Source: Iamia sp038233075
GTDB taxonomy: Bacteria; Actinomycetota; Acidimicrobiia; Acidimicrobiales; Iamiaceae
Length of the DNA stretch: 64,000 nt
Assembly (NCBI GenBank): GCA_038233075.1
Contig: JBBSMQ010000008.1
Location: 62,001-126,000, forward strand
Direction: 5' to 3'
Position 1 is the first letter of the stretch; every line of letters starts with the position of its first letter. Below are positions 46,232 through 54,610 of this stretch, piece by piece. Position numbers and translations under genes: made by a program. The notes beneath the pieces were generated by a model. It did no database searches and was not told the DNA's origin. It saw nothing but the letters and a program-made list of their open reading frames with translations.

Positions 46232-47647
46232 TCACGCCAAGGAGGCGGCGGACACTGCGTCGGGGCGGGTGCGGCGCCGGCCCATCGGGACCTCGGACAT
46301 CGCCGCGGTCACCGCATCGACCACCCCGTCGAGGTCGTCGGGGACGACGGCGTCGACGATGCCCAGATCCCGCAGGTCGCCGCTGGTGAGGGCCAGCTGG
46401 TCGGCCACCTCGCGGGCCTGGCCGGCGTCGCGGCGCAGGATCGCCGCCGCCCCCTCCGGGGCGATCACCGAGAAGATGGCGTGCTCCTGCACCAGGAGGG
46501 TGTCGGTCCAGGCCAGGGCGAGGGCCCCGCCGCTGCCGCCCTCGCCGACACACACCGCCAGCGTCGGCACCGGGACCCCGTCCATGGCCGCGAAGGTCTC
46601 GGCGATCTCCCGGGCGATGCCGGCGTTCTCACTGTCGGGATCGGGGGCGGCGCCGGGGGTGTCGACCAGGGTCACCAGCGGTCGACCCAGGCGACCGGCC
46701 AGCGCGACGGCGCGGCGGGCCTGGGCGAAACCGGTCGGCGTGGGGCGCCCGTCGCCGGCGTGGCGGTCGGATGCGATCACGACCACCGGGGCGTCGCCGA
46801 TGCGGGCCAGGGCGGTGCGGACGGTGGGGTCCGGCGCCGCCAGGTCGAGCCAGGATCGGCACAGGGCGGCGGCCACGTCGATGCCGGTGGCGCGGTCGGA
46901 ACGGCGTGAGGCAACGACCTCGGCCCAGGCGTCGTCGGGCCCGACGTCTGCGAGATCCTCGGCCGCGTCCTCCGTGGGGGCGAGGGTGCGGGGCGCCAGC
47001 CTGCGGTCGTTCCGCCCGAGGGCCACCGCGACCCATGCGTCGACCTCGTCGGGCGCGACCACGGCATCGACCAGTCCGGCTGCGTGGGCCGTCTCGGCGG
47101 TGTGGGAGCGGCCGTCGGGCGCCTCACCGGTGGTGCCCTCGACCACCCGGGGACCGGCGAAGCCCACGACGGCGTCAGCCTCGGCCACCCGCAGATCGCA
47201 CAGCGAGGCGTAGGAGGCCAGCACCCCGCCGGTCGTCGGCGACCGCAGCACCGCGACGGAGAGGAGCCCGGCGTCTCGGTGGCGGCGCACCGCCGCCGCG
47301 GTCCGGCCCATCTGCACCAGCGAGACCATGCCCTCCTGCATCCGCGCCCCGCCGGAGCGGGTGGTGCAGACGACGGGCAGGGCGAGGGCGACGGCCCGGT
47401 CGAAGGCCCGCACCACCCGCTCGCCGTGGACGACGCCCATCGACCCGCCCAGCACCTCGAAGCGGGCGTCGATGCGGACATGGGTGGCGGTGCGGCCGGT
47501 GCACACCGACTCCCCGTCGAGCTGGCCCAGGCGCTCGGCGTAGTCCGGTGCCTGCAGCGGGTCACCGCTGCGCAGCTCCGGGTCCCACTCCTCCTGCAGC
47601 TCGACCTCCACGGGCGCAGCCTGGCCCCGCCGTGACGGCCCCGCCAA
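46232..47647 (-). CDS. acetyl-CoA carboxylase carboxyltransferase (fused beta/alpha-like)
   Basis: A 471-residue crotonase-fold protein with two carboxyltransferase halves. The first holds SGGARMQEGMVSLVQMGRTA and SPTTGGVLAS (AccD-like). The second holds PLVTLVDTPGAAPDPDSENA and GEGGSGGALALAW (AccA-like). No Cys4 zinc finger is visible. It would transfer carboxyl from biotin to an acyl-CoA in malonyl-CoA synthesis. The start is a TTG 14 bases after hemW, so it is probably in the same operon. Confidence 0.85.
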   Translation of the reverse strand: MAGPSRRGQAAPVEVELQEEWDPELRSGDPLQAPDYAERLGQLDGESVCTGRTATHVRIDARFEVLGGSMGVVHGERVVRAFDRAVALALPVVCTTRSGGARMQEGMVSLVQMGRTAAAVRRHRDAGLLSVAVLRSPTTGGVLASYASLCDLRVAEADAVVGFAGPRVVEGTTGEAPDGRSHTAETAHAAGLVDAVVAPDEVDAWVAVALGRNDRRLAPRTLAPTEDAAEDLADVGPDDAWAEVVASRRSDRATGIDVAAALCRSWLDLAAPDPTVRTALARIGDAPVVVIASDRHAGDGRPTPTGFAQARRAVALAGRLGRPLVTLVDTPGAAPDPDSENAGIAREIAETFAAMDGVPVPTLAVCVGEGGSGGALALAWTDTLLVQEHAIFSVIAPEGAAAILRRDAGQAREVADQLALTSGDLRDLGIVDAVVPDDLDGVVDAVTAAMSEVPMGRRRTRPDAVSAASLA

Positions 47648-47661
47648 CCTGACAGGCTCGG

Positions 47662-48717
47662 TCAGGCCGGGGCCCCGTCGGGCGCCACCAGGCGCAGGGC
47701 TACCTCGTTGGCCAGGAGGCGACCCCGGGGGCTGAGCACGAGGCGGTCGCCGACCTCGTCGAGCAGCGGGCCCAGCTCGTCCCGGTCGTCGGGGGTGAGG
47801 GCGGCGGCCGGCACCCCGGCTCGGGTCCGCAGCGACAGCTGAAGCCCTTCGAGGACGCGGGCGTCAGGCGCCAGGGCCTCGGTGCCGGCGACGGGATCGC
47901 CGTCCTCCTCGATGGCCCGCATGTAGCGCTCGGGCGTACGGCCGTGCCAGTAGCGCACGCCGTCGCGGTGGCCGTGGGCGGCGCACCCGAGCCCTACGTA
48001 CTCACCCATCGACCAGTAGAGGAGGTTGTGCCGGCATCGGCGTCCGGGTCGGGCCCAGTTGGAGATCTCGTACCACTCGTAGCCCGCTGCGGTGAGCAGG
48101 TCCGACGCCACCGCGTACTTGTCGGCCTGGTCGTCGTCGACGGGGTGGCGAGTCGGATCGTCCGCCAGCGGCGTGCCGGGCTCGACGGTGAGGGCGTAGG
48201 CGCTGACGTGGTCGGGGTCGAGGGTGAGCACCGTCTCCACCGTGGTGCGCCAGTCCGCCATCGACTCCCCGGCGGCGCCGTAGATGAGGTCGAGGTTGAC
48301 CTGGAGTCCGGCGCCTCGGGCCGCAGCGACCGCCGGCGCCACGGCCTCGGCGGGGTGCACCCGACCCAGCGCGGCCAACACGTGGGCCACGGTGGACTGC
48401 ACGCCGACCGACGCGCGGGTCACGCCGCCGGCGGCGAGGGTGTCCGCCAGCGCGGGGTCGAGGTCCTCGGGGTTGCACTCAACGGTCACCTCGGCCCCAC
48501 CGGCTTGCGGCAGCTCGGCCAGGACCGCCAGCAGGGCCTCGGGGTCGACCCGCGACGGGGTGCCGCCGCCCACGAAGACGGAGGTCACCGGGGGCAGGTC
48601 GGGGGCCAGGGCCGCAGCGTGGCGCCGACAGGCGTCGAGGTAGCGGCCGGCCAGCTGGTCGCGGTCGGTCCAGGTGGCGAAGGCGCAGTAGTCGCAGCGG
48701 TGCCGGCAGAACGGCAC
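47662..48717 (-). CDS. hemW: radical SAM heme chaperone HemW
   Basis: A radical-SAM protein of the coproporphyrinogen dehydrogenase-like family with CxxxCxxC (C4, C8, C11; CRHRCDYC), VFVGGGTPS and VNLDLIYGAAGE. GTG 48717 would remove the first beta-strand (GFGAYLH) that HemW proteins share. The frame remains open and homologous up to a CTG at 48774 that overlaps the stop of the upstream regulator (CTGA), so the true start is probably that CTG, adding 19 residues. No ordinary start codon lies between. Confidence 0.92.
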   Translation of the reverse strand: MPFCRHRCDYCAFATWTDRDQLAGRYLDACRRHAAALAPDLPPVTSVFVGGGTPSRVDPEALLAVLAELPQAGGAEVTVECNPEDLDPALADTLAAGGVTRASVGVQSTVAHVLAALGRVHPAEAVAPAVAAARGAGLQVNLDLIYGAAGESMADWRTTVETVLTLDPDHVSAYALTVEPGTPLADDPTRHPVDDDQADKYAVASDLLTAAGYEWYEISNWARPGRRCRHNLLYWSMGEYVGLGCAAHGHRDGVRYWHGRTPERYMRAIEEDGDPVAGTEALAPDARVLEGLQLSLRTRAGVPAAALTPDDRDELGPLLDEVGDRLVLSPRGRLLANEVALRLVAPDGAPA

Positions 48718-48770
48718 GTGCAGGTACGCGCCGAACCCGGGGGTCTCTCCGTCGAGGACGTCGGTGCCGG

Positions 48771-49298
48771 TCAGCGGACCAGCGCCAGGCCCAGCTCGTC
48801 GAGGCGCTTGACGGCGCCGTCCTCGGTGGTGTCGAGGATGCAGGCGATGGCCCGGAGGTCGTCGCGCCGGATGGTGAGGACCCGACCGTTGAAGTCCTGG
48901 CGCTGGACCTGGATCATGGTGAGGTAGCGGGTCAGCATCTCGGAGGCCACGCCCGACAGCGAGTCGAGCCGGGTGAGGTCCAGCACAATGCGGCGGCTCT
49001 CGGGCACGGCCACGGTGAGGTCCAGGACCTCGTCCTCGGCACCGCGGTCGCGCGGCAGCAGCTGGTCGACCGGGACGCTGTAGAAGCGAGCCAGGCGCTG
49101 GAGGCGGGGCACCGAGATGGCCCGCTCGCCTCGCTCGTAGGCGCCGAGCACCGACGCCTTGAACTCCTGGCCCGAGGTCTCCTCGGCATCCTGGAGCGAC
49201 AGTCCCTTCTGGCGACGGATCGAGCGCAGTCGCTCGCCCACCTTGGCGCCGTACAGCGCGGCGGCCTCGTCGTCGATCTCGCTGTCGGTAATGGTCAA
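48771..49298 (-). CDS. BldD-like XRE-family transcriptional regulator
   Basis: A 175-residue regulator. The N-terminal Xre HTH (YGAKVGERLRSIRRQKGLSL to LARFYSVPVDQLLPRD) is typical of BldD, the c-di-GMP-responsive developmental regulator of actinobacteria, and the C-terminal domain holds an RRIVLDLTRLDSL segment. It starts at TTG 49298 with a strong GAGGAG ribosome site, after a 70-base leader from a TAGTGT -10 box (49383-49378). Confidence 0.88.
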   Translation of the reverse strand: MTITDSEIDDEAAALYGAKVGERLRSIRRQKGLSLQDAEETSGQEFKASVLGAYERGERAISVPRLQRLARFYSVPVDQLLPRDRGAEDEVLDLTVAVPESRRIVLDLTRLDSLSGVASEMLTRYLTMIQVQRQDFNGRVLTIRRDDLRAIACILDTTEDGAVKRLDELGLALVR

Positions 49299-49411
49299 CG
49301 CTCTCTCCTCGTGTGATGACGGATGCAGCCCGTGGCGCAGCGCAGGCCCGAAGCCGGGCGACGGGTCGCTTGCGACCACACTACGTCGCACGGCCCCCTC
49401 AGGCAACCACC

Positions 49412-50158
49412 CTAGGTGGGTGCGCTCGCGGGAGGGGTCACGGGGGCGGTCGGACTCGGGCCGACCACCCCGGCGCGGAGGGCGGTCAGGAGGCTCGCCA
49501 GGGCCACCGCGGCGGTTTCGGCCCGGAGCACGGTGGGGCCCAGCCCCACGGTGCGGGGGGCCATGGCGAGCTCCTCGTCGGACCATCCCCCCTCGGGCCC
49601 CACCAGGACGGGCGCTCCCAACGCCGGCGCCCCACCACCAGGGTGCGCCACGAGGGCAGAGCCGGCACCACCAGCATCGGCGGCGGCCAGCACCTCGGCC
49701 ACTGGCACCCCCGTCCGGAGGTCGGGCAGGGTGGTCCGCCGGCTCTGCATGGCCGCCTCCCGGGCCACCCGTGACAGGCGCTCGAGGTGGTGGACGGCGC
49801 GCTCGTCCTGCCACCGGACCACGGACCGGTCGGCGACGAGCAGCCAGATGGCGTCCACCCCCAGCTCGGTCAGCTTCTGCACCGCCCACTCCGGCCGCTG
49901 TCCCTTGACCGGCGTCAGACCGATCACCACGGGAGGTTCGGCCGCAGGAGCCTGCTCCATCGGTCCGTCGGGCTCCGGGGTAGGACCGAACCGGGCGGTG
50001 CGCCACCGACCATGGCCGTCGGACACCGTGAGGGCGTCTCCCGGTCGCAGCCGGAGGGACCGGGAGAGGTGGAGGTGGTCCGCCTCGGTCAGCACCGGGT
50101 CGTCGAGGTCGTCGACGAAGACGTGCGGGCCCCGACCCCAGGGGGGAACTGGCCCCAC
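49412..50158 (-). CDS. rsmE: 16S rRNA m3U1498 methyltransferase RsmE
   Basis: A 248-residue SPOUT methyltransferase with a PUA-like N-terminus (HVFVDDLDDPVLTEADHLHL) and the knot motifs VGPEGGWSDEEL and LGPTVLRAETAAVAL. GTG 50158 begins 4 bases after the dnaJ stop, so it is in the hrcA-dnaJ operon, the usual place for rsmE in actinobacteria. Confidence 0.94.
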   Translation of the reverse strand: MGPVPPWGRGPHVFVDDLDDPVLTEADHLHLSRSLRLRPGDALTVSDGHGRWRTARFGPTPEPDGPMEQAPAAEPPVVIGLTPVKGQRPEWAVQKLTELGVDAIWLLVADRSVVRWQDERAVHHLERLSRVAREAAMQSRRTTLPDLRTGVPVAEVLAAADAGGAGSALVAHPGGGAPALGAPVLVGPEGGWSDEELAMAPRTVGLGPTVLRAETAAVALASLLTALRAGVVGPSPTAPVTPPASAPT

Positions 50159-50162
50159 CGCG

Positions 50163-51275
50163 CTACCTGAAGGCGGAGCGGATCTTGGACATGAGCCCGG
50201 CGTCGGGCTCGGCCACATCCTCACCCCGCCGGGCCGCGAGCTCGCGGTAGAGCCGATCCTCGTCCTCGCCGAGGTCCTCGGGGATGTCGACCACAGCACG
50301 GACGATGAGGTCGCCCCGACCCCGACCCCGCACGTGGGGGACACCCTTGCTGCGCAGGCGGAACACCCGACCGGGCTGGGTGGCCCGCGGCACGACCAGG
50401 GTCTCGGGACCGTCGAGGGTCTCGAGCTCGAGGGAGACACCGAGGACGGCCTGGCTCACGCCCAGGTGCAGCTCGTGGACGAGGGCATCGCCCTCGCGGG
50501 TGACCCGGGGGTGAGGGGCGACCCTCAGGTGGACGTAGAGGTCTCCGGCCGGACCGCCGCGGGGGCCGGCGGGGCCGTAGCCGGGGAGGCGCAGGGTGGA
50601 TCCGTCGTCGACGCCGGGGGGGATGTCGACGGTGTAGGTGCGCTCGACCGGGCGTCGTCCCTCGCCCCGGCAGTCGGGACAGGGTGAGCTGACCACCTGA
50701 CCCAGGCCCCCGCACTCCGGGCAGGGGCGGGCGGTCACCATCTGGCCCAACATCGATTGGCGCACCTGGCGGACCTGCCCCGCTCCACCGCAGGTGCCGC
50801 ACGTCGACGGGTGGGTGCCGGGTGCCGCGCCGGTGGCCTCGCAGGTGTCGCACGGCGCCGGGACCTCGACCACGACCGGCGCCTTGGTGCCGAACACCGC
50901 CTCCCCGAAGGTGAGGTCGACGACCATCTCGATGTCACCGCCCTGGGGAGGACCGCTGCGGCGGCCGCCGCCGCCGAAGCCCGCGCCGCCGCCGAAGAAG
51001 GCGTCGAAGATGTCGCCCAGGCCCCCACCGCCGAAGGGGTCACCCCCGGCCCCCGCGGGCGAGTCGGTGCCGAAGGTGTCGTAGCGCTGCCGCCGGTCCG
51101 GATCCGAGAGCACCTCGTAGGCCCGGGAGATCTCCTTGAAGCGCGCCGCGGCCTCGGGGTCACCGGGGTTGGCGTCGGGGTGGTGCTGGCGCGCCAGGCG
51201 CCGGTACGCCTTCTTGATCTCCTCGCCGGTGGCGGTGCGGGCCACGCCCAGCGCGGCGTACAGGTCATCGGCCAT
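50163..51275 (-). CDS. dnaJ: chaperone DnaJ
   Basis: A 370-residue Hsp40 co-chaperone. The J domain has HPD at 32-34, then a Gly/Phe-rich region (GGGGLGDIFDAFFGGGAGFG), four zinc-finger repeats (CDTCEATG, CGTCGGAG, CPECGGLG, CPDCRGEG) and the C-terminal substrate-binding domains. It lies downstream of hrcA, so this is the CIRCE-controlled DnaJ2-type copy. No dnaK or grpE is nearby. Confidence 0.96.
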   Translation of the reverse strand: MADDLYAALGVARTATGEEIKKAYRRLARQHHPDANPGDPEAAARFKEISRAYEVLSDPDRRQRYDTFGTDSPAGAGGDPFGGGGLGDIFDAFFGGGAGFGGGGRRSGPPQGGDIEMVVDLTFGEAVFGTKAPVVVEVPAPCDTCEATGAAPGTHPSTCGTCGGAGQVRQVRQSMLGQMVTARPCPECGGLGQVVSSPCPDCRGEGRRPVERTYTVDIPPGVDDGSTLRLPGYGPAGPRGGPAGDLYVHLRVAPHPRVTREGDALVHELHLGVSQAVLGVSLELETLDGPETLVVPRATQPGRVFRLRSKGVPHVRGRGRGDLIVRAVVDIPEDLGEDEDRLYRELAARRGEDVAEPDAGLMSKIRSAFR

Positions 51276-51408
51276 GGGGGTCGGTCTCTCCGGTCACGTC
51301 GGGGTCGGTCGGTGCGGCGCCGCCTCGGAGGACACACCTTGCCTCGGTCCGGACCCGGTGGTCGAAGTGAGGGCGGGGGCCGAGCGGGGGCCTGGCGGTC
51401 ACGGCACC

Positions 51409-52464
51409 TCAGCCCTCGCTCAGCCGACGGCCGAGCCGCTGACCGACGACGGCGACCGCGGCCAGCGCCTGGGCGTAGTCCATGCGGGTGGGGCCGAGCA
51501 CCCCGACGCTGCCCACGGGCTCGCCCTCGATCTCATAGGGCGCGACCACGAGGGCGCACTCAGCAAGGGGCGCCATGCCCGTCTCGGCGCCGATGGCGAC
51601 CTGGAGGCCGCGGTCCAGCACGTCGCGCAGCAGCGTGACGACCACCAGCTGCTGCTCCAGCAGGCCCAGGACCTCACGCACCGTCTCCACCGCGTCGAAC
51701 GCCCCGGCCATCCGGTCGGTGCCCCCGACGTAGAGGTGGTCACCGTCGGGATCGTCGTCGGCGGCCCTGGCGGCGGCCAGGACCGCGGCCTGCGCCGCCG
51801 GCGACGCCTGGGGATCCGACAGCGCCGGGACGGTGGCCAGCTCGGACAGGTGCCGGCCCACGAGGTGCTCGCTGAGGTGGGCACCGGCGACCGCGAGGTC
51901 GGCCTCGCCGCCCTCCCCCCCACCGCCGTCGCCGTCGAGCTCGACGGTGGCCTTCTCCACCGCACCGTTGGACAGGACCACCACGAGGAGGGCGAGGGTC
52001 GGCGTCAGCCCGACGAGCTGGACCGACCGCACCACCGCCGTCTGCTGGGGAGGGCCGGTGATCACCGCCGCAGTTCCGGTGAGGCCCGACAACAGGCGGG
52101 ACGTGTCGGCGAGCATGCGCTCGAGCTCGCCGTGGGTGCGATCGAAGAACGACCGGACCTGCTGAGCCGAGGCCCGATCCAGGCTCATCCGGCCGGTGAG
52201 GTGATCGACGTAGTAGCGGTAGCCGGCGTCGGTGGGGATGCGCCCGGCGCTGGTGTGGGGCTGGGCCAGGTAGCCCTCGGCCTCGAGGGTGGCCATGTCG
52301 TTGCGCACCGTCGCCGAGGAGACGGCCACCTCGGGCGCCGCGGCGACGTGGCCCGACCCGACCGGCTGGGCCGTGTGGACGTACTCCTCCACCACGGCCC
52401 GCAGGATGGATGCCTTGCGGTCGTCGAGCATGGTCGGGGTCACAGCCCGGTCGGGGGCGGCCAT
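51409..52464 (-). CDS. hrcA: heat-inducible transcription repressor HrcA
   Basis: A 351-residue repressor of class I heat-shock genes. The N-terminal winged helix (LDDRKASILRAVVEEYVHTA, VSSATVRNDMATLEAEGYLA) and TSAGRIPTDAGYRYYVDHL are diagnostic. ATG 52464 gives a 17-base leader. An internal ATG at 52431 (MLDDRKASIL) is the more usual family start. It is autoregulated by the CIRCE element upstream. Confidence 0.95.
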   Translation of the reverse strand: MAAPDRAVTPTMLDDRKASILRAVVEEYVHTAQPVGSGHVAAAPEVAVSSATVRNDMATLEAEGYLAQPHTSAGRIPTDAGYRYYVDHLTGRMSLDRASAQQVRSFFDRTHGELERMLADTSRLLSGLTGTAAVITGPPQQTAVVRSVQLVGLTPTLALLVVVLSNGAVEKATVELDGDGGGGEGGEADLAVAGAHLSEHLVGRHLSELATVPALSDPQASPAAQAAVLAAARAADDDPDGDHLYVGGTDRMAGAFDAVETVREVLGLLEQQLVVVTLLRDVLDRGLQVAIGAETGMAPLAECALVVAPYEIEGEPVGSVGVLGPTRMDYAQALAAVAVVGQRLGRRLSEG

Positions 52465-52479
52465 GGGGCCGGGGCGGCG

Positions 52480-52502
52480 AGCACTCCAGCCTACCGAGTG
52501 CT
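52480..52502 (-). promoter_or_regulatory. CIRCE operator with embedded -10 box
   Basis: AGCACTC-N9-GAGTGCT is an exact core CIRCE dyad. The nine-base spacer contains TAGGCT on the minus strand (52493-52488), the -10 of hrcA. HrcA binding would sit directly on the promoter. Confidence 0.9.
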
Positions 52503-52545
52503 GACCGCCCGTCACCGGTGCCCCCGTCCGGGCCCCTTCCCCCCG

Positions 52546-52592
52546 AACCTTGGACGGAAGGGCGCCACATGCGGCCAGGTCCGTCCAAGGTT
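52546..52592. terminator. 13-bp-arm palindrome after phrB
   Basis: Perfect arms AACCTTGGACGGA (52546-52558) and TCCGTCCAAGGTT (52580-52592) with a 21-base loop, 18 bases past the phrB stop. It may terminate phrB transcription before the hrcA promoter. It has the geometry of the window's palindromic repeat class. Confidence 0.55.
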
Positions 52593-52609
52593 GCGGAAGC
52601 GGTCGGTGG

Positions 52610-53983
52610 TCAGGCCTTGCCGGTGGCGGCCCGCCAGCGACGCAGCGCCTCCTCGCGCTCTGCCTTGTGGTCAACGAGGGGCGAGGGGTAGTCGCGCCCA
52701 GCCCCGCCGAAGAGGTCGTCGGCCGCCTCGGCCGGCTGGTGGACCGCCTTGCCCTCCACCTCGGCAAGCTCGGGAACCCACCGGCGGATGTAGGCACCGT
52801 CGGGGTCGAAGCGCTGGGACTGCGAGGTCGGGTTGAAGACCCGGAAGTAGGGGGCGGCATCGGTGCCGGTGCCGGCGACCCACTGCCAGCCGTGCTGGTT
52901 GGAGGCCAGGTCGCCGTCGACCAGGTGGTCCATGAAGTGCCGGGCGCCCCGGGTCCAGTCGATGTGGAGGTCCTTGACCAGGAAGGAGCCGACGATCATG
53001 CGGAGCCGGTTGTGCATCCAGCCCATGGCCCGGAGCTGGCGCATCCCGGCGTCGACGATGGGGAACCCGGTACGGCCCTCGCACCAGGCCGCGAAGCGCT
53101 CGTCGGCCTCATCGCCCTCGTCGAGCTCGATGTCGGCCATCTTCGGGTCGAGGCTCTGACGGGCCGACTCCGGGTTGTGCAGCAACACGTCGGCGTAGAA
53201 GTCCCGCCACGCCAGCTCGGTGGCGAAGGCCTCGGGCCCCTTGCCTCGGCCCCGGCGGGCGAGTACCTGGCGGGGATGGATGCAGCCCAGCTTCAGGTAG
53301 GGCGACAGGCGCGACGTGCCGTCCTTCACCGGTCGGTCGCGGTCGGTGGCGTAGTCGTCGACGGTGCCGTCGAGGAAGGCGGTGAGCCGTCGCTTGCCCG
53401 CCTCCTCCCCCGGGGCGGGCAGGTCGGCCTTCGTCCGCAGCGCCTCGGGGAGGCCGTCGCTGCGGACATCGTCGACCCAGCGCACACCGTGAGGGGCGTC
53501 GACCGGGTCGTCCCAGCCGTGGCTGCGCCAGGCCCGGGAGAACGGGGTGAACACCTGGTACGGGGTGTCGGAGCCGGTGAAGATCGACCCCGGGGCCACG
53601 GCGTAGGGGGTGCCCACGGGGCGGAGCTCGACGCCGTCCTGCGAGAGGGCATCGGCCACCGCCCGGTCGCGGGCACTGCCGTAGGGGCCGCTGTCGTCGG
53701 TGACGTACACCGCGTCGGCGCCGGCCTGGCGGGCGACAGCCCGGACGGCCCGCTCCGGGGCGTCCTTGCGGACGACGAGGGCACCATCGGTGCGATCGTG
53801 CAGCTCGGCCAGGCAGCCGGCCAGGAACCACCTCCGGTTGGCGCCGGCCGGTTCCCGCAGGTGGTGGTCGTCGACGAAGAGCGGCACCACCCGGTGGTAC
53901 TTCCGGGCCGCCTCGACGAGCGCCGGGTTGTCCGACAGGCGCAGGTCGCGCCGGAACCACATCACCGCGATCGACTCGCTCAT
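52610..53983 (-). CDS. phrB: deoxyribodipyrimidine photolyase
   Basis: A 457-residue cryptochrome/photolyase. The N-terminal antenna domain (IAVMWFRRDLRLSDNPALVE) and the FAD domain (LSPYLKLGCIHPRQVL, ELAWRDFYADVL, FPIVDAGMRQLRAMGWMHNR, SNQHGWQWVAGTGTDAAPY) are intact, including the tryptophans of the electron-transfer chain region. ATG 53983 has a GAGGGGG ribosome site. Light-driven repair of pyrimidine dimers suggests a sunlit habitat. Confidence 0.96.
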   Translation of the reverse strand: MSESIAVMWFRRDLRLSDNPALVEAARKYHRVVPLFVDDHHLREPAGANRRWFLAGCLAELHDRTDGALVVRKDAPERAVRAVARQAGADAVYVTDDSGPYGSARDRAVADALSQDGVELRPVGTPYAVAPGSIFTGSDTPYQVFTPFSRAWRSHGWDDPVDAPHGVRWVDDVRSDGLPEALRTKADLPAPGEEAGKRRLTAFLDGTVDDYATDRDRPVKDGTSRLSPYLKLGCIHPRQVLARRGRGKGPEAFATELAWRDFYADVLLHNPESARQSLDPKMADIELDEGDEADERFAAWCEGRTGFPIVDAGMRQLRAMGWMHNRLRMIVGSFLVKDLHIDWTRGARHFMDHLVDGDLASNQHGWQWVAGTGTDAAPYFRVFNPTSQSQRFDPDGAYIRRWVPELAEVEGKAVHQPAEAADDLFGGAGRDYPSPLVDHKAEREEALRRWRAATGKA

Positions 53984-54373
53984 CGGTGCCCCCTCACGTG
54001 ATGGACCGAACCCACGTCGCAGATCGAAGCCGGGCACCAAGAGCGACGACGGCTTCGCCGCCCCTGGGGAGAGAGCTGTGCCGCCTGCTTCGCGCGCTCC
54101 GCTCGCTCACCGGGCCACCCTGGCCCAGCCGGCGGAGCGACGACGGCCTGGAGCATGCATCCTGGGCCTCTTCCCGCCGGTGGTGCGCCCGAACCCGTCC
54201 GACGACGATTCGCTGTCGATTCGCTGGCACCGTGGATTCGCTGGCGCCGTCGGCCCATCGTCGTCGCACTGGCGGACCCGGCGCCCGAGGCTCGACCGAC
54301 CGTTGCCCTTCTGCGGGTCCGCGGCGACTCCGGCCCGAGGAGGGGGCGATGTGAGCGGTGTATGGTGCGGTGT
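53984..54373. other. 390-bp gap with repeat J copy 3 and a triple direct repeat
   Basis: No gene is supported here. 54041-54110 is a diverged 70-base copy of repeat J, matching best over its last 30 bases. Three exact copies of GATTCGCTG lie at 54207, 54218 and 54235. The -10 box of the toxin-antitoxin operon is at its right end (54361-54366). Confidence 0.5.
54361..54366 (+). promoter_or_regulatory. -10 box of the RHH/PIN-like toxin-antitoxin operon
   Basis: TATGGT lies 8 bases before the ATG at 54374, so a leaderless mRNA is expected. Upstream in-frame ATG codons fall within the promoter and are unlikely starts. Confidence 0.6.
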
Positions 54374-54610
54374 ATGCACCGCACGAACATCTACCTGACC
54401 GAGGAGCAGGAGCGCGCCCTCGACGAGCGGGCCCGCCGGGCCGACACGACGCGCAGCGCGGTGGTCCGCGAGATACTCGACCGAAACCTGGCCTCAAGCC
54501 CTGGGATCGATCCCGAGGTCGCCGCCGGCTTCCGGGCCATCGCCGAGGTCTACGCCGAGATCACCGACGGCCTGTTCGACGACGATCCGGACCTCCGCAT
54601 CGACCGGTGA
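54374..54610 (+). CDS. ribbon-helix-helix antitoxin
   Basis: A 78-residue protein beginning MHRTNIYLTEEQERALDERA, then RRADTTRSAVVREILDRNLA, a clear RHH/CopG DNA-binding domain. The acidic C-terminal half (GLFDDDPDLRIDR) probably binds the toxin. Its TGA overlaps the toxin GTG (GTGA). The start is fixed by a -10 box 8 bases upstream. Confidence 0.85.
   Translation: MHRTNIYLTEEQERALDERARRADTTRSAVVREILDRNLASSPGIDPEVAAGFRAIAEVYAEITDGLFDDDPDLRIDR

Noticed and set aside
54200..54250. Triple direct repeat considered as a CRISPR array
   Set aside because: Units are 9 bases with 2- and 8-base gaps and no cas genes are near.
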